Assembly (NCBI GenBank): GCA_016647705.1
Contig: CM028334.1
Location: 11,689,546-11,753,545, forward strand
Source of the DNA: Eucommia ulmoides
Lineage: Eukaryota; Streptophyta; Magnoliopsida; Garryales; Eucommiaceae
Direction of reading: 5' to 3'
Length of the DNA stretch: 64,000 bases
In this document: positions 1 through 9,964 of the stretch, in pieces
How positions within the stretch are numbered: the stretch's first letter is position 1
Layout: every line of letters starts with the position of its first letter
Notes under the pieces: model-generated
Database searches by the model: none
What the model saw: only the letters and a program-made list of their open reading frames with translations
What the model was told of the DNA's origin: nothing
Translations under genes and position numbers: made by a program

Positions 1-530
1 TTTCTCCGATTTTCTTCGATTAATCTCAGATCTGTAATCAAGAATTGACCAACGATTTTTTTCTTTCATTTCATCTCCAGCCCATCCGCTACTGCCGTCG
101 CCGTCGTCGTCACCTCGACATCTCCATCGCACCTGCAATTTCCGTCGCCTTCGTCGTCTCCTAGAACAAACGCTGCCTTCAGGTAGTATTTTCTCAGTTC
201 ATCTCAGATCCAGAATCAAGATTGACCTCCGATTTTCTTATTTCATTTCGTGGCAGAGGAATCGATCCAGATTTTCTCAGTTCGCCATCCCGTTCCATCG
301 CCATCGGAGATTCAATCGCCATCGGAGATTCTTCATCTCAAGAAATCAACGACCGATTCACTGATTCTCCCCCTTCATCAGGTACCGTCGTCGCTATCAT
401 GCCTCTGACCTGATGTTTTGGTTTGTGTGTTATGGTTTTTGTATATATCAATCACCTGATTCTTCATCAATCACCTGATTTTTGTATATATAGTTTTTGT
501 ATATATCAATCACCTGATTTTTGTAGAAAT
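1..530. other. Leader-like, Ser/Pro-coding, internally repetitive sequence
   Basis: C/T-rich sequence with runs of CCGTCG-type codons resembles a plant 5' UTR or first exon: a block near 60-185 ends in a possible donor (TTCAG/GTAGT). A second, related block follows at 200-410, and the phrase for a protein-like stretch (TTCGTGGCAGAGGAATCGAT, near 248) recurs at 861. No domain is recognised. It may be the promoter-proximal end of the spliced unit at 3238-5476, but nothing directly links them. Confidence 0.25.
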
Positions 531-892
531 TTATCAATCACCTGATTCTTCATCTCAAGAAATCAATCACTGAATCACTGAATATTCGATTGTGAGAACC
601 TGCATTATTCAGACCTGATGTTTCTCGATCAGACCTGATGTTATTAACTATTGCCAATGCATATTCGATTGTGAGAGATTTCGTGACAGAGGAATCGATC
701 AGACCTGATGTTTATCAATCACCTGATTCTTCATCTCAAGAAATCAATCACTGAATCACTGAATATTCGATTGTGAGAACCTGCATTATTCAGACCTGAT
801 GTTTCTCGATCAGACCTGATGTTATTAACTATTGCCAATGCATATTCGATTGTGAGAGATTTCGTGGCAGAGGAATCGATCAGACCTGATGT
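531..892. repeat. 181-bp tandem duplication (two copies)
   Basis: Positions 531-711 and 712-892 are nearly identical, with one clear difference (GTGACAG versus GTGGCAG). Each unit contains the words CAGACCTGATG and ATATTCGATTGTGAGA twice, so the unit itself arose from shorter repeats. The near-identity points to a recent duplication. Confidence 0.9.
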
Positions 893-1431
893 TTCTCGAG
901 CTAATTTTGAGTGTCTTTTGAATTGGTGTCCATAGATTCCATATTGAACTAAATCACCCTAGATCTAAATCTGAATTTGGTATCTTAGAGAGAGAAAAAA
1001 ATGTGAAGTTAATATTCGATTTCAATTTTGTTTTTCAAAATTTCTATCTCTTACTGACCTGAATAATGCAGGTTCTCAATTTTGTTTTTTGAAATTTCTT
1101 AGTTATTGGTGGTGTTTAGTTCAGTTATACTTTTTATTGTTTTTTTGTTCTATTGTCTGTTTAAGTATTATTACTTTGAAGGGAGATAATACGTGGTTTG
1201 AGTATAACTTTGATTGTTTGATTATTCTTTGTTATTCCATACCTCAGTGCTGACCTGATTCAGTGTAGCTTAGATATGAAGATCATTGTCATAAATGGGT
1301 AAAAAACTCTTACCTTTGGTTCTATACACGACCGCTCAAGCAGCACTGAGGTATTCCAGTTTAAAATTGTAATATTAGGATGAAATCTAGATTTGGGAGG
1401 ATGTGATACACAAATCTGAATAATGGGGCTT

Positions 1432-1686
1432 TTTTAATCTTCAATTTGGGTTCTGTTTTGATATCCTTTAGGTATGTTTGGCCTCAAATCTCAATTTTCA
1501 TCCTTTAGGTATGTTTCATTTATTTTTTCATTCAATATTTTTCCTAATTACTTTCATTTTGATTTGCGATTGGTTTCATTTTGATTTTCTGCATGTTTCG
1601 TTTTCGTTTGTAAGAGTGATATGAGAAAAGGTTGAATGGTGAAGAAGTTTATATACTCCCCTTATACTGTAATGTGATTTTATTAG
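1432..1686. repeat. Direct repeat, copy 1 (about 250 bp; partner at 2703-2948)
   Basis: This block, from TTTTAATCTTCAATTTGG to TGTAATGTGATTTTATT, reappears 1.27 kb downstream almost unchanged. Copy 1 holds an extra CTTTAGGT-type stretch. The DNA between the copies is AT-rich with a long TA microsatellite and no coding signal. Confidence 0.9.
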
Positions 1687-1791
1687 GTAAAGAACTCGCT
1701 GAATTCACGCCCACGTTTTTTTTTTTTTTACCGCTAAAACACATCCATAATTTTTTTTTTTTTGGTTCAATCTTATCCATGCTTGTGGATA

Positions 1792-1793
<2 letters not shown>

Positions 1794-1857
<64 letters not shown>

Positions 1858-1895
1858 TTATTTATTTATTTTTATTATTATTATTATTATTATTT
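1794..1895. repeat. (TA)n / (TTTA)n / (TTA)n compound microsatellite
   Basis: About 29 TA repeats run into TTTA and then TTA repeats. The open frame crossing it is a low-complexity artefact. Confidence 0.95.
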
Positions 1896-2702
1896 TAAAT
1901 TACATTAATCTCCCTCTATTAAAATTAATATTATTATCTAAAATTAATATTTTAAAATTACTAATTGACCCCTAAAATTTTAAAATAAATATTAAATGAC
2001 ACGATTTACCCCGTTATTTTTCTAAGTATTCTAAAATGCAATTAAAACTTATGCACATGCAAAAGTCAGGTCTTACATAGTCACTTAATTAGAAAAGTCT
2101 TTCATCATTTAATAATGTGACATGCTCTTAATACTGATGAAATATGTACCAAAAATATTTTCGCAAAGAAGAGACATTTACCAATTATAATTTCATTAAT
2201 GACCTCCTAATATAATCATAAATAACTGCACTTTAATTACCCTTTTTCTTAATTTGATTACACAGACACATTCATCTAAATAATAACTTCAAAATGACAT
2301 ATCCATTCATGTTGAATTCAACAAAATCATGAATGACGACTCTTCAATTTTGATAATAATTTTAGCGTGCTGAATTCAACATGAGCTATATTATTTTGAT
2401 GTGAAAAAAAATAAGATTTAGATGTCATTTTGAAGCTGTAAAATAGGTGATCATAATTATGTAATTTAATCAAGAAAATAACGAAACAAACTTGATTAAT
2501 TGTTTGATTATTTACAATAGTTTTTACTTCAATTAAATATGGTAACCACTCCTTAATTTTCCGGAATATATATTTTGGGAAAATTTTGAATAGTCAATAT
2601 GGAATGTAACGACAGTTAATTATGAGGGCAAATAGAAAGTTCAATTTGGGTTCATAGTGTTAATTGGAAAAACAATAGAACCGCTTGGTAGTTTTGGTAC
2701 CA

Positions 2703-2948
2703 TTTTAATCTTCAATTTGGGTTCTGTTTTGATATCCATGTTTGGCCTCAAATCTCAATTTTCATCCTTTAGGTATGTTTCATTTATTTTTTCATTCAAT
2801 ATTTTTCCTAATTACTTTCATTTTGATTTGCGATTGGTTTCATTTTGATTTTCTGCATGTTTCGTTTTCGTTTGTAAGAGTGATATGAGAAAAGGTTGAA
2901 TGGTGAAGAAGTTTATATACTCCCCTCATACTGTAATGTGATTTTATT
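2703..2948. repeat. Direct repeat, copy 2 (partner at 1432-1686)
   Basis: Near-identical to the block at 1432-1686 in the same orientation. A shorter echo of its opening words occurs again near 3000. Between 1896 and 2702 I see only AT-rich sequence with no gene. Confidence 0.9.
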
Positions 2949-3237
2949 TTATTTTTTGCATCCTGCAGTTCATTTATGTTTTCAAGTTATTTTCATTTTG
3001 ATCTTCAATTTGGGTTTCGTTTAGGGATGGCCTACCACTTTCTATTTCTTACTCTTTTGAATAAGATGAACAGTTTCTTTTGAATAAGATGAACAATTCT
3101 TTTGAATAAGATGAACAGTTTCTGTCATGCTGCCATTTGAGTCTGCATTAGTTTTTTTTTTGTAAATTACGCAAATCTTTATTCACTAATTTGATCAAAT
3201 ATTATTATTTTGGTTTTATTTTTGCAGGTTATTAACT

Positions 3238-3537
3238 ACTGCCAATGGATAAAATAACTCTTTACGGAAATGTAAATTTCATTATATCTCAAGTTTTAAA
3301 TTTTTTCTTTAACAATGAATATTGATAATCATTTTTGTATTATCTTGCAGGAAACTACTGAATTGAATGAAACGGTTTGGTCAAATCATTCTTTATTGAA
3401 AATACTCCATTTAACCATTTAATTTATTATTTTATATTTATATACATAAATTTTGACAGGTTGAATTTCTTCAACAAAGAAATGTCCAAGTTGAAGTTCA
3501 CACCGAACAAGAATACAACGCAATGTGTATTTCAAGA
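3238..3537 (+). pseudogene. Unrecognised spliced coding fragment, three phase-0 exons
   Basis: Three short exons are bounded by good plant splice sites: 3238-3271 (TTTTGCAG before, GTAAAT after), 3351-3374 (CTTGCAG / GTTTGG) and 3460-3537 (TTGACAG / GTAAGG). From the ATG at 3244 (context GCCAATGG) one frame reads through all three exons in phase 0: MDKITLYGN, ETTELNET, then VEFLQQRNVQVEVHTEQ and a short remainder ending CISR. I do not recognise the protein. It may be the start of a host gene captured by the Helitron; later exons could be at 3880-4017 and 5073-5476. Three consecutive matching junctions make chance unlikely, but completeness and expression are unknown. Confidence 0.45.
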
Positions 3538-3627
3538 GTAAGGATACTATAATTTTGTTGAGTAATTTTTTTTTTATTATTTCAAATCTTTCTATTGATG
3601 TGGTATATTTGTACCATTAATGATTGT

Positions 3628-4680
3628 TCATTCTTATTTGATTTTGGACAAATCCCCTTTAAGCCCTATTACTATTACCTTACTACCACCTAACCCCAAT
3701 CTAATTTTAATATGTTTTAAGTCCAAGCTCAACATAACATCTTCTTTTTCAATTTTATAAAATTGAATGAGTTGTTAAGTATGTGATTAGTTCATATTAA
3801 GATAAAGTAGAAGGGTTGACTATAAGTTGTGTGATATAAGTTGTTAATGTAGTTCTACTTCTTTAATAGGTTGTAAATTTTGATTGGCTTGGATCTTCTT
3901 TTAACTGTTTGTGGTAATGCATTTCATTCTTATAAGGATAAACATTTGGCAATGCAAAAGAAAGATGCAAACTACAAAGGAAAAGGAAAGGGAAAAGAGA
4001 ATGTCTCTTCTAATGTGGTATGTATGCGTTATTTATTAAATAGACGATTGACTATTTTTTAATGATCGAACATGGTTCATTCTATTTCCACACAACATGT
4101 TTATCTCATTATTATACTTTGCAATTATTTTATCCGTTATCTACAACCAAAAAAAAATCTCATATTTAATCCTAATTAAAATTAATTTTAATAAAATCCT
4201 AATTTTATAAAGTTGATTATTGGTACAAAAAAAAATTATTCATAATTCATTCTTATTTTATTTTGGGCAAATCACCTGTAACCCCTATTACTTTTATCTC
4301 ACCATCACTTAACCCTAATCTAATTTCACACCCTCATATTGGGGTGAGAAATTTATATGTTTAAGTTCAAACTCAATAAAACATCTTCTTTTTTCAATTT
4401 TATAAAATTGAATGAGTTGTTAAGCATGTGAAATTTAGAGAATGTGGTTAGTTCATATTAAGATAAAATAGAAGAGTTTAAAGGAATTTTACTTGAAATT
4501 TGCGTGATATAAGTTGGTAATGTAGTTCTACTTCTTTAATAGGTTATAAATTTTGATTGGTTTGAATCTTCTTTTAACTATTTGTGGTTATATATTTCAT
4601 TCTTATAAGGAAACAAACTACAAAGGAAAAGGAAAGGGAAAAGAGAATGTCCCTTCTGATGTGGTATGTATGCGTTATTT
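3628..4680. repeat. Diverged tandem duplication (about 0.6 kb per unit) including an exon
   Basis: The block starting near 3628 (TTCTTATTTGATTTTGGAC) is repeated from about 4248 with substitutions and small deletions. It includes the intron, the acceptor region TTCTTTAATAGGTT and the KGKGKGKE exon with its GTATGTATGCG donor. The second copy runs almost up to the assembly gap. Confidence 0.75.
3880..4017 (+). pseudogene. Lys/Gly-rich exon-like segment
   Basis: The frame ending at a strong donor (GTG/GTATGT at 4018) encodes a basic segment including AMQKKDANYKGKGKGKENVS. A related segment reading YKGKGKGKENVPSDV and followed by the same donor lies at 4619-4662, inside a tandem duplicate of this region. 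It fits in phase 0 with the exons at 3238-3537 but its acceptor is uncertain (TTTAATAG at 3865-3872, or ATAAG at 3935-3939). No known domain. Confidence 0.35.
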
Positions 4681-4756
4681 ATTAAAATTTCTTTATGAAT
4701 GGTCATAGTATTATTTCGTAATTTTATTAGATATATGATTGATTATTTTTTAATGT

Positions 4757-4856
4757 NNNNNNNNNNNNNNNNNNNNNNNNNNNNNNNNNNNNNNNNNNNN
4801 NNNNNNNNNNNNNNNNNNNNNNNNNNNNNNNNNNNNNNNNNNNNNNNNNNNNNNNN
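4757..4856. other. Assembly gap (100 N)
   Basis: Exactly 100 N, the usual placeholder for a gap of unknown size. It lies at the right edge of a tandem duplication, so collapsed repeat copies may be missing here. Confidence 0.99.
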
Positions 4857-4857
4857 A

Positions 4858-5010
4858 TGTTTAAGGTAATTTCCAGTAGTCCTTAATCGTGGATTTATTT
4901 TTTTATTTATTTGTCTTCAAAATTTATTTGTTCGTCCAGTTGACAATTATTGTGTTTCTTTTTCATTGGCCGAGATACATATGTTTGTCACTTCAAATAT
5001 TTCAAAAATA
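4858..5010. repeat. Diverged direct repeat, copy 1 (partner about 6024-6180)
   Basis: Begins TTTAAGGTAATTT and contains TTATTTGTCTTCAAAATTTATTTG. A related block with the same order of words (GTTTAAGGTAATTTTTCC, TTTGTCCAGTTGATAATTATTATG, CACTTCAAATATTGAAG) occurs at 6024-6180, just over 1.1 kb away. Confidence 0.6.
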
Positions 5011-5072
5011 TTTGAAGAGAATCAATGGTTTTCCCATAAAACACGCAAAAAGAGAGGCAAAAACAATTTGGA

Positions 5073-5476
5073 AAGTATGGTAATGTCGGAAGCCAAAGTA
5101 TGGTCTTAGGAATGAATTGACTGATTTGGACTCTCCAAATATCAATATTTTTGGATCCAAGTCTTCATACTGTGAAGACAGCAAGCCATATATGGACCAT
5201 GATGTAGGGTAAATCTAATACCACCGAATCCACCACTTCAGGATTATTTTTTTCATATGGTTATAAAAATCAAGTCAGATTGTATTTATATATTTTTTTC
5301 ACCTGTTTTTGTTTGTTATGATCGATAGCAAATATTATTATTTGAAGATCAGATGAAAAGTTTACTGATCTTGGCATGTGGAAGCCTGAGAAAAGACTCA
5401 GTATAGTGTACATTGCCGATGACAATATTGTAGCCACTTGGAGATTAGCATTCAAGGAAACTATTAGCATCCCAAG
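5073..5476 (+). pseudogene. Two further exon-like segments of an unrecognised protein
   Basis: Segment one (about 5082-5203) is open in the frame RKPKYGLRNELTDLDSPNIN and ends at a donor-like GAT/GTAGGG. Segment two (5347-5476) is open in a frame containing FTDLGMWKPEKRLSIVYIAD and ends at AAG/GTAAAC. The composition is protein-like and each frame closes soon after its donor. No domain recognised. They may continue the unit begun at 3238, across the gap. Confidence 0.35.
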
Positions 5477-7282
5477 GTAAACATGTTTATAGAATGTTCA
5501 GAATGTCGCGTAGAAATACCAAAAAAAAACTTATAAACTGACCAGTAGTACCTTATTAATGGGTATGTAATAGACACATATATAATATATTGCAATAGTA
5601 TATATGTTTTCTCGATTGTAACTTGCATAGTCAAGAAAAGGATTATTGTTTATGACATGATTGTGTTAGTTATTGTCGTGCTTCATTGTCATTGATCATG
5701 TTTGTTAATGTGTTTAAAATTTGTAATGTACTATAAATAAAGGGGATTATATCCAATTTTTTCATAACATATTTTTTTTAGTTTTTGTTCTGGTACATGT
5801 TGAACAGTTGCTTCTTACCTGCTTCCTGTGTTTTTAGAAATATTATCATTTTTTTTACTTATGCATTTAAATTAAATCTAATTATTTGTCATTTTTTTCT
5901 TTCTGCGCAGTGATAATTTTTTTACAAGATTATTAAAAGTGGAGTTATATTTATAATATTTAGTGTAAATTCCAATTGTTTAGTATGCTCTAATGTCGTC
6001 TTTAATTTTTGGTTTGAGAGTTCATGTTTAAGGTAATTTTTCCTAACCATGAGTTGACTTATTTATTTGTTTGTCTTAAATATGATTATAATTTATTTGT
6101 CCAGTTGATAATTATTATGTTTGATTTTCACTAGACAATATACAAATATTTTCCACTTCAAATATTGAAGACAAATGAAGAAATTTATGACTTGACACAG
6201 TATAATTAAGGTAAGTTTCAGTAGCCCTGGGTGGTGGGCTCCAGTGTCCTGGGTGGTGGACTTATATTACTAAATTTATAATGTATATACATAGTTATTA
6301 TTCGTCGTATTGTTAAATTTCATATTGTAGATTATGGTCTTATTGTTGTATGATATGATTGTGTTTGTTGTTTTCGTACTTGATTGATATTGGTTGTTTG
6401 TCAGTGTTGTGTTATAAAACAGGAGTTAATAATTTCGAATATCATATAAATAAAGGGAGTTATGTCCAATTTTTTTTTTTTTTTTACATTAATTATTAAT
6501 CGTCTTCAATATTTGAATAACTTTCAAATATTGGAGTGTGTCGTATAAACAAAGTAAATTATGTCAATATTTTTAATTTTTTAATGGTGCTTATTTGATA
6601 GGGAGCATGGTTGATTCATTGCCCAAACTAGAAGTGTTTATTCGATATGGACCATGGCTGATTCATTGTCCGAACTAAGCAATATGAATAATATACAAGT
6701 GCATCAAATGTCAACAATAATGTTAACATTGATAGTAATACTAAAAATTCATATCTTGGAGGTTCAACTATGCTGAATATGACTGAAATTGGAAGTGGTA
6801 TTATTTCGAATAAAGATCTATCTGGTTCGTTGTTCGATTTTGGATCAAAACGTGGTGTGTGTCACTTCAGGAACTATAACCTGTTTGAGAGACGGATAAT
6901 TTAAGAATTTTCAAAATGTTACAAAATCAAGTTGATCATCTATTAAAAAGGTGAACATCAAAAGTAGAAAATATTTTTTCTTTATATAATTTTTTAAAAT
7001 CAACATGATATTAGTCCTAAGGGTTGTTTGGTTTGCAATTTCATTTCCAAAGTATTTGGAATATATATTAATAGGGTAATGCTATTAATTTTAAAAAAAA
7101 TAAATTAAAGTAACAGATAAAAAATTAATAAATTGTGGTATTATTTTAATAGATAAATATCTAGGTTATTAGATAGTGATATTTAAATGTTAATTATTGT
7201 TGATTTTTAATAAAACATGTGTAGAATGTTGTATAAATAGAGGAGTTCATATTGGTTTCTTTTAGGTTCAAAATTTTTTTTC
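5477..7282. other. AT-rich sequence without a supported gene
   Basis: Holds the second copy of the direct repeat (6024-6180), a short near-duplicate pair around 6598-6690 (GGGAGCATGGTTGATTCATTG versus GGACCATGGCTGATTCATTG) and a possible coding scrap near 6830-6890, but no continuous frame. Sequence between 6900 and 7280 is featureless. Confidence 0.5.
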
Positions 7283-7314
7283 GCCCATGCCTTCAGGCAC
7301 GGGTTATGCCCTAG
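7283..7314 (+). mobile_element. Helitron 3' terminus: hairpin plus CTAG
   Basis: Stem GCCCATGCC / GGCACGGGT with loop TTCA, then TATGCC and CTAG, followed by T. This order (hairpin, short spacer, CTRR, T) is diagnostic of Helitron ends. Confidence 0.6.

Positions 7315-7351
<37 letters not shown>
7315..7351. repeat. (TA)n-(GA)n microsatellite
   Basis: TA repeats pass directly into GA repeats, immediately outside the Helitron end. From 7352 to 8049 I see only AT-rich sequence with no gene or repeat I can name. Confidence 0.9.
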
Positions 7352-7352
<1 letters not shown>

Positions 7353-8278
7353 ACCAAACACTACCTTAGTAATTTGTTGTTATCTATTACTAAATTTACT
7401 ATTGCCACTTCAAGAAAAGGTTTTCAACCTATTTCTTTGTAATATGTTGATATCTTATCACTTGCTTATTTTTTTTAAGTTTATCGTACAAGGCAACTGA
7501 AGAAAAAAAATTGTGAACATGCATTGACGTCTTTTATTTTGGGTAGTTTGACACTTTGCACCCAGTTCTTACCATTATTTCATTTTGCTCCCTATAGTTG
7601 TAATTGGAATGCATAACATGCTTTATTTTGATTTTTTTAAGGATAAATTACTATTGGATGGTTTATGAGTTGTTTTATATTGTTTTAGTTGTTAAAAAAA
7701 AAAAAAAACACTAAACTTTCGACAATTTGAGAAAAACTATATAGGATTAAAGTAAAATTCAGAAAACGTAAGAAGTACTTGGTAGGTTATATTATCAACA
7801 TGAATTATCACTTATATGATGATAATTTTAAAATGGTTGAACATTAACTAGATAGCAACAACAGAAACATATCCACACTCATAGAACTAAGAACACAAAA
7901 AAATAAAAATGTTGAGATTAGAAGGCAAAAGTGCACAGATAAATATAACATGATCTAGTGCACAACATATTAACATCTTAGGTGACGTTTGATTAATGCA
8001 ATTTACCTATTGTAAGTAAAGTGAAACTGTGTTAGTGACGTGTTAGTCGTGCACTGATAGGTGTGAAAAACCTATCTATTTTCAATCCGAATTTGTTAGT
8101 TTTCGAATATGTTTATAGTTATTTTTATTATGTTTTAATTAATTTTTATACTTTTTGTATAACTCAGGTGTGTGGGGCAAAAAGATAGGAAACTGGAGTT
8201 AAAACAATGAGATTGAACCAAAACGGTTCGAAGTTACGGTGGATAAACAAGCTTGGAGGCTAAAAGATAAAAAAGGCC

Positions 8279-8560
8279 CACCGCTTAGGCGTCCAGACCA
8301 CTGCCTAAGCGGTGAAGATGCTGAGAAGAGCAAAATGTTACTGACGGATGACCGCCTAGGTGAAGATTCTATCGCCTAGGCGGAAATCCAGCAGAAGATG
8401 CAGATGGGCTACTGACAGTCGTTCGCCTAAGCGGAAATTCTACCGCCTAAGTGAAAATCCAACAGAATGTTCTCCTAGTCCACCACCTACTTCACCGCCT
8501 AGGCGATCAGACCAAACCGACCTAACTCCGCCTAGGCGCAATTTCCACCACCTAGGCGGA
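8279..8560 (+). promoter_or_regulatory. Array of CCGCCTAGGCGG-type palindromes upstream of the LTR TATA box
   Basis: About ten related sites of the form (A/T)CCGCCTAGGCGG(T/A), each with small changes, occur at roughly 8280, 8302, 8351, 8372, 8423, 8442, 8493, 8528 and 8546. The array ends 50 bases before the TATA box, the position of an LTR U3 enhancer. Fewer copies remain in the sister LTRs. Function is inferred from position only. Confidence 0.5.
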
Positions 8561-8610
8561 TTTGCCCTGCACAGTCTTGAGATATTTTTAGATATTTTTA
8601 GGATATTTTT

Positions 8611-8620
8611 GCTATAAATA
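8611..8620 (+). promoter_or_regulatory. TATA box of solo LTR L1
   Basis: GCTATAAATA, followed by a C/T-rich leader, as expected for the U3/R boundary of an LTR. Confidence 0.6.
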
Positions 8621-9049
8621 TCCCCTCTCCTCCCCCTTGGCCGGTGACTCTCTCTTCCCTCTCTTGCATTTTTGAGCCCTTTAGGCTATGTTAAGCCTAG
8701 GGTTAGGAATTTTAGTGGTGGAGCTCGCATCCCGAAGTGGAGAAGACGGCGAATCAATCGTTGAGCGTTCTTAGCGGTTTATCTTCGGACGAGGCTAAGT
8801 TCTTCAATCCTTTTTCCTTATTTCTTTATCTTAGGAGCATGTGAGCATATTTAGCTCGTTATTTAATTGTATATGCGACTATGGCCCCGAGTTAAATATG
8901 GATTGTAGTAGGGATTAACATTATATTTATAAATACGTTGTTTGGATGATTTCGGTGTTTCGTTTGTGATTGTTCTTCGTAGTTTGAATGTATTTATCGT
9001 ATTGCTTGTTTATCATGCTTGGATTGAGAAATGGAGAATACGGGGTTTT

Positions 9050-9440
9050 GACAAATCCCAGATTCGGATTAAGGTAAACAAACGACACGATTCTATAACC
9101 CGATCGGGGTTTGAATCGTGGACAATCGATGACGTTGGGCAAGACACACGCTACCTAGGGTCGTTAAAACGTTGAGGAGGACTTCTTCGTTGACTCAAAG
9201 TTGCGTTATATTCCTCGTCTTACACTCGGAAGAGGTGGAGAGGGAGTTTTAGAACGGAGATTGTCGATAGGGTAAATATAACGCAACGATCCAATAACCC
9301 GGGAGGGAGTTGGATTGTGTGCAATCAATGACGCTGGGCGAGACTCACGTGATCTAGGGTCGTTAAGACATTGAGGGGAACTTCTTCGTTGGCTCGAAGT
9401 CACGTATTCTCCCGTCTTACACTCGGAAGATGTGGCGGTG
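9050..9440 (+). repeat. About 200-bp tandem pair inside LTR L1
   Basis: Two copies of a unit carrying CGTCTTACACTCGGAAGA, TAGGGTCGTTAA and GACTTCTTCGTTG-like words lie about 200 bp apart. The same pair, 198 bp apart, is present in the LTRs at 28445 and 31971, so it is an ancestral feature of the family. Confidence 0.75.
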
Positions 9441-9964
9441 GAGTTTACATACCGAGGTTGTCAAATAGGTCGAACAACGTAAACGCGAGTAAATCAGAAT
9501 CGAACACGTATTTGTAAACACGTTAATCCCTAGACGATTCTTCACCCTAAAACATATTAGCATATTAGTGTAGTTAATTTAGGTTATATTAGGATTAGTT
9601 TATTTAATTAAATACATTTGTTTTTGCCTAGATAAAATTAGGTCACGACAAACGCGGTATTCGATAGTAATGACACCAATCCCTGTGGATGCGATAACCC
9701 GATCTTAATGATCACACTATACTAAAACTTAGACCTCGTATACTTGCGAGTGTAAGTAGCGGCGTGTCATTTCTCGCGCTACCATGCACCATAGGATATA
9801 TTGTTGAATTGAAAAGATTGGCTTAAAGGTGTTTACTGTCTTCTATATAAATCGTCAAATTATATTTTCGTATTAAATTGTGAAAAAAAAATGTTGATAA
9901 AAATGGACAGTTTTACAATGAGTAATGGATCAAGTAAATTTTTAAATGTGAAGATTAATTTTTA

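Larger units (their letters stand above)
1..7314 (+). mobile_element. 3' part of a probable Helitron (5' end outside the window or lost)
   Basis: The right end carries a Helitron-type terminus: a GC-rich hairpin (stems 7283-7291 and 7296-7304, four-base loop TTCA, one mismatch) followed seven bases later by CTAG at 7311-7314 and then a T. Helitrons are known to end in CTRR a short way after such a hairpin and to insert between A and T without target duplication. No 5' TC end could be identified, so the left limit is the window edge by default. The interior is AT-rich and contains spliced coding fragments and duplicated blocks but no recognisable Rep/helicase domain, so this would be a non-autonomous, gene-carrying copy. 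Confidence 0.5.
8055..9784 (+). mobile_element. Solo LTR L1 (1.73 kb), non-coding LTR family 'L'
   Basis: Starts TGATAGGTGTG and ends GCTACCA, flanked by a perfect 5-bp target duplication TGCAC (8050-8054 and 9785-9789). It is homologous, in reverse orientation, to the paired LTRs at 28445-30037 and 31971-33537 and to remnants at 21090 and 26165. Internal order in the + direction: A/T-rich start, an array of CCGCCTAGGCGG-like palindromes, a TATA box at 8611, C/T-rich leader, a 200-bp tandem pair, and the CCAATCCCTGTGGAT block near the end. No internal region or second LTR adjoins it, so it is a product of LTR-LTR recombination. Open frames across it are accidental. Confidence 0.88.

Noticed and set aside
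1632-1898. 88-codon frame ending in a Tyr-Ile repeat
   Set aside because: Translation of poly-T and (TA)n microsatellite sequence.
8360-8617. 85-codon Arg/Pro-rich frame
   Set aside because: Produced by the repeated CCGCCTAGGCGG motif inside a solo LTR.
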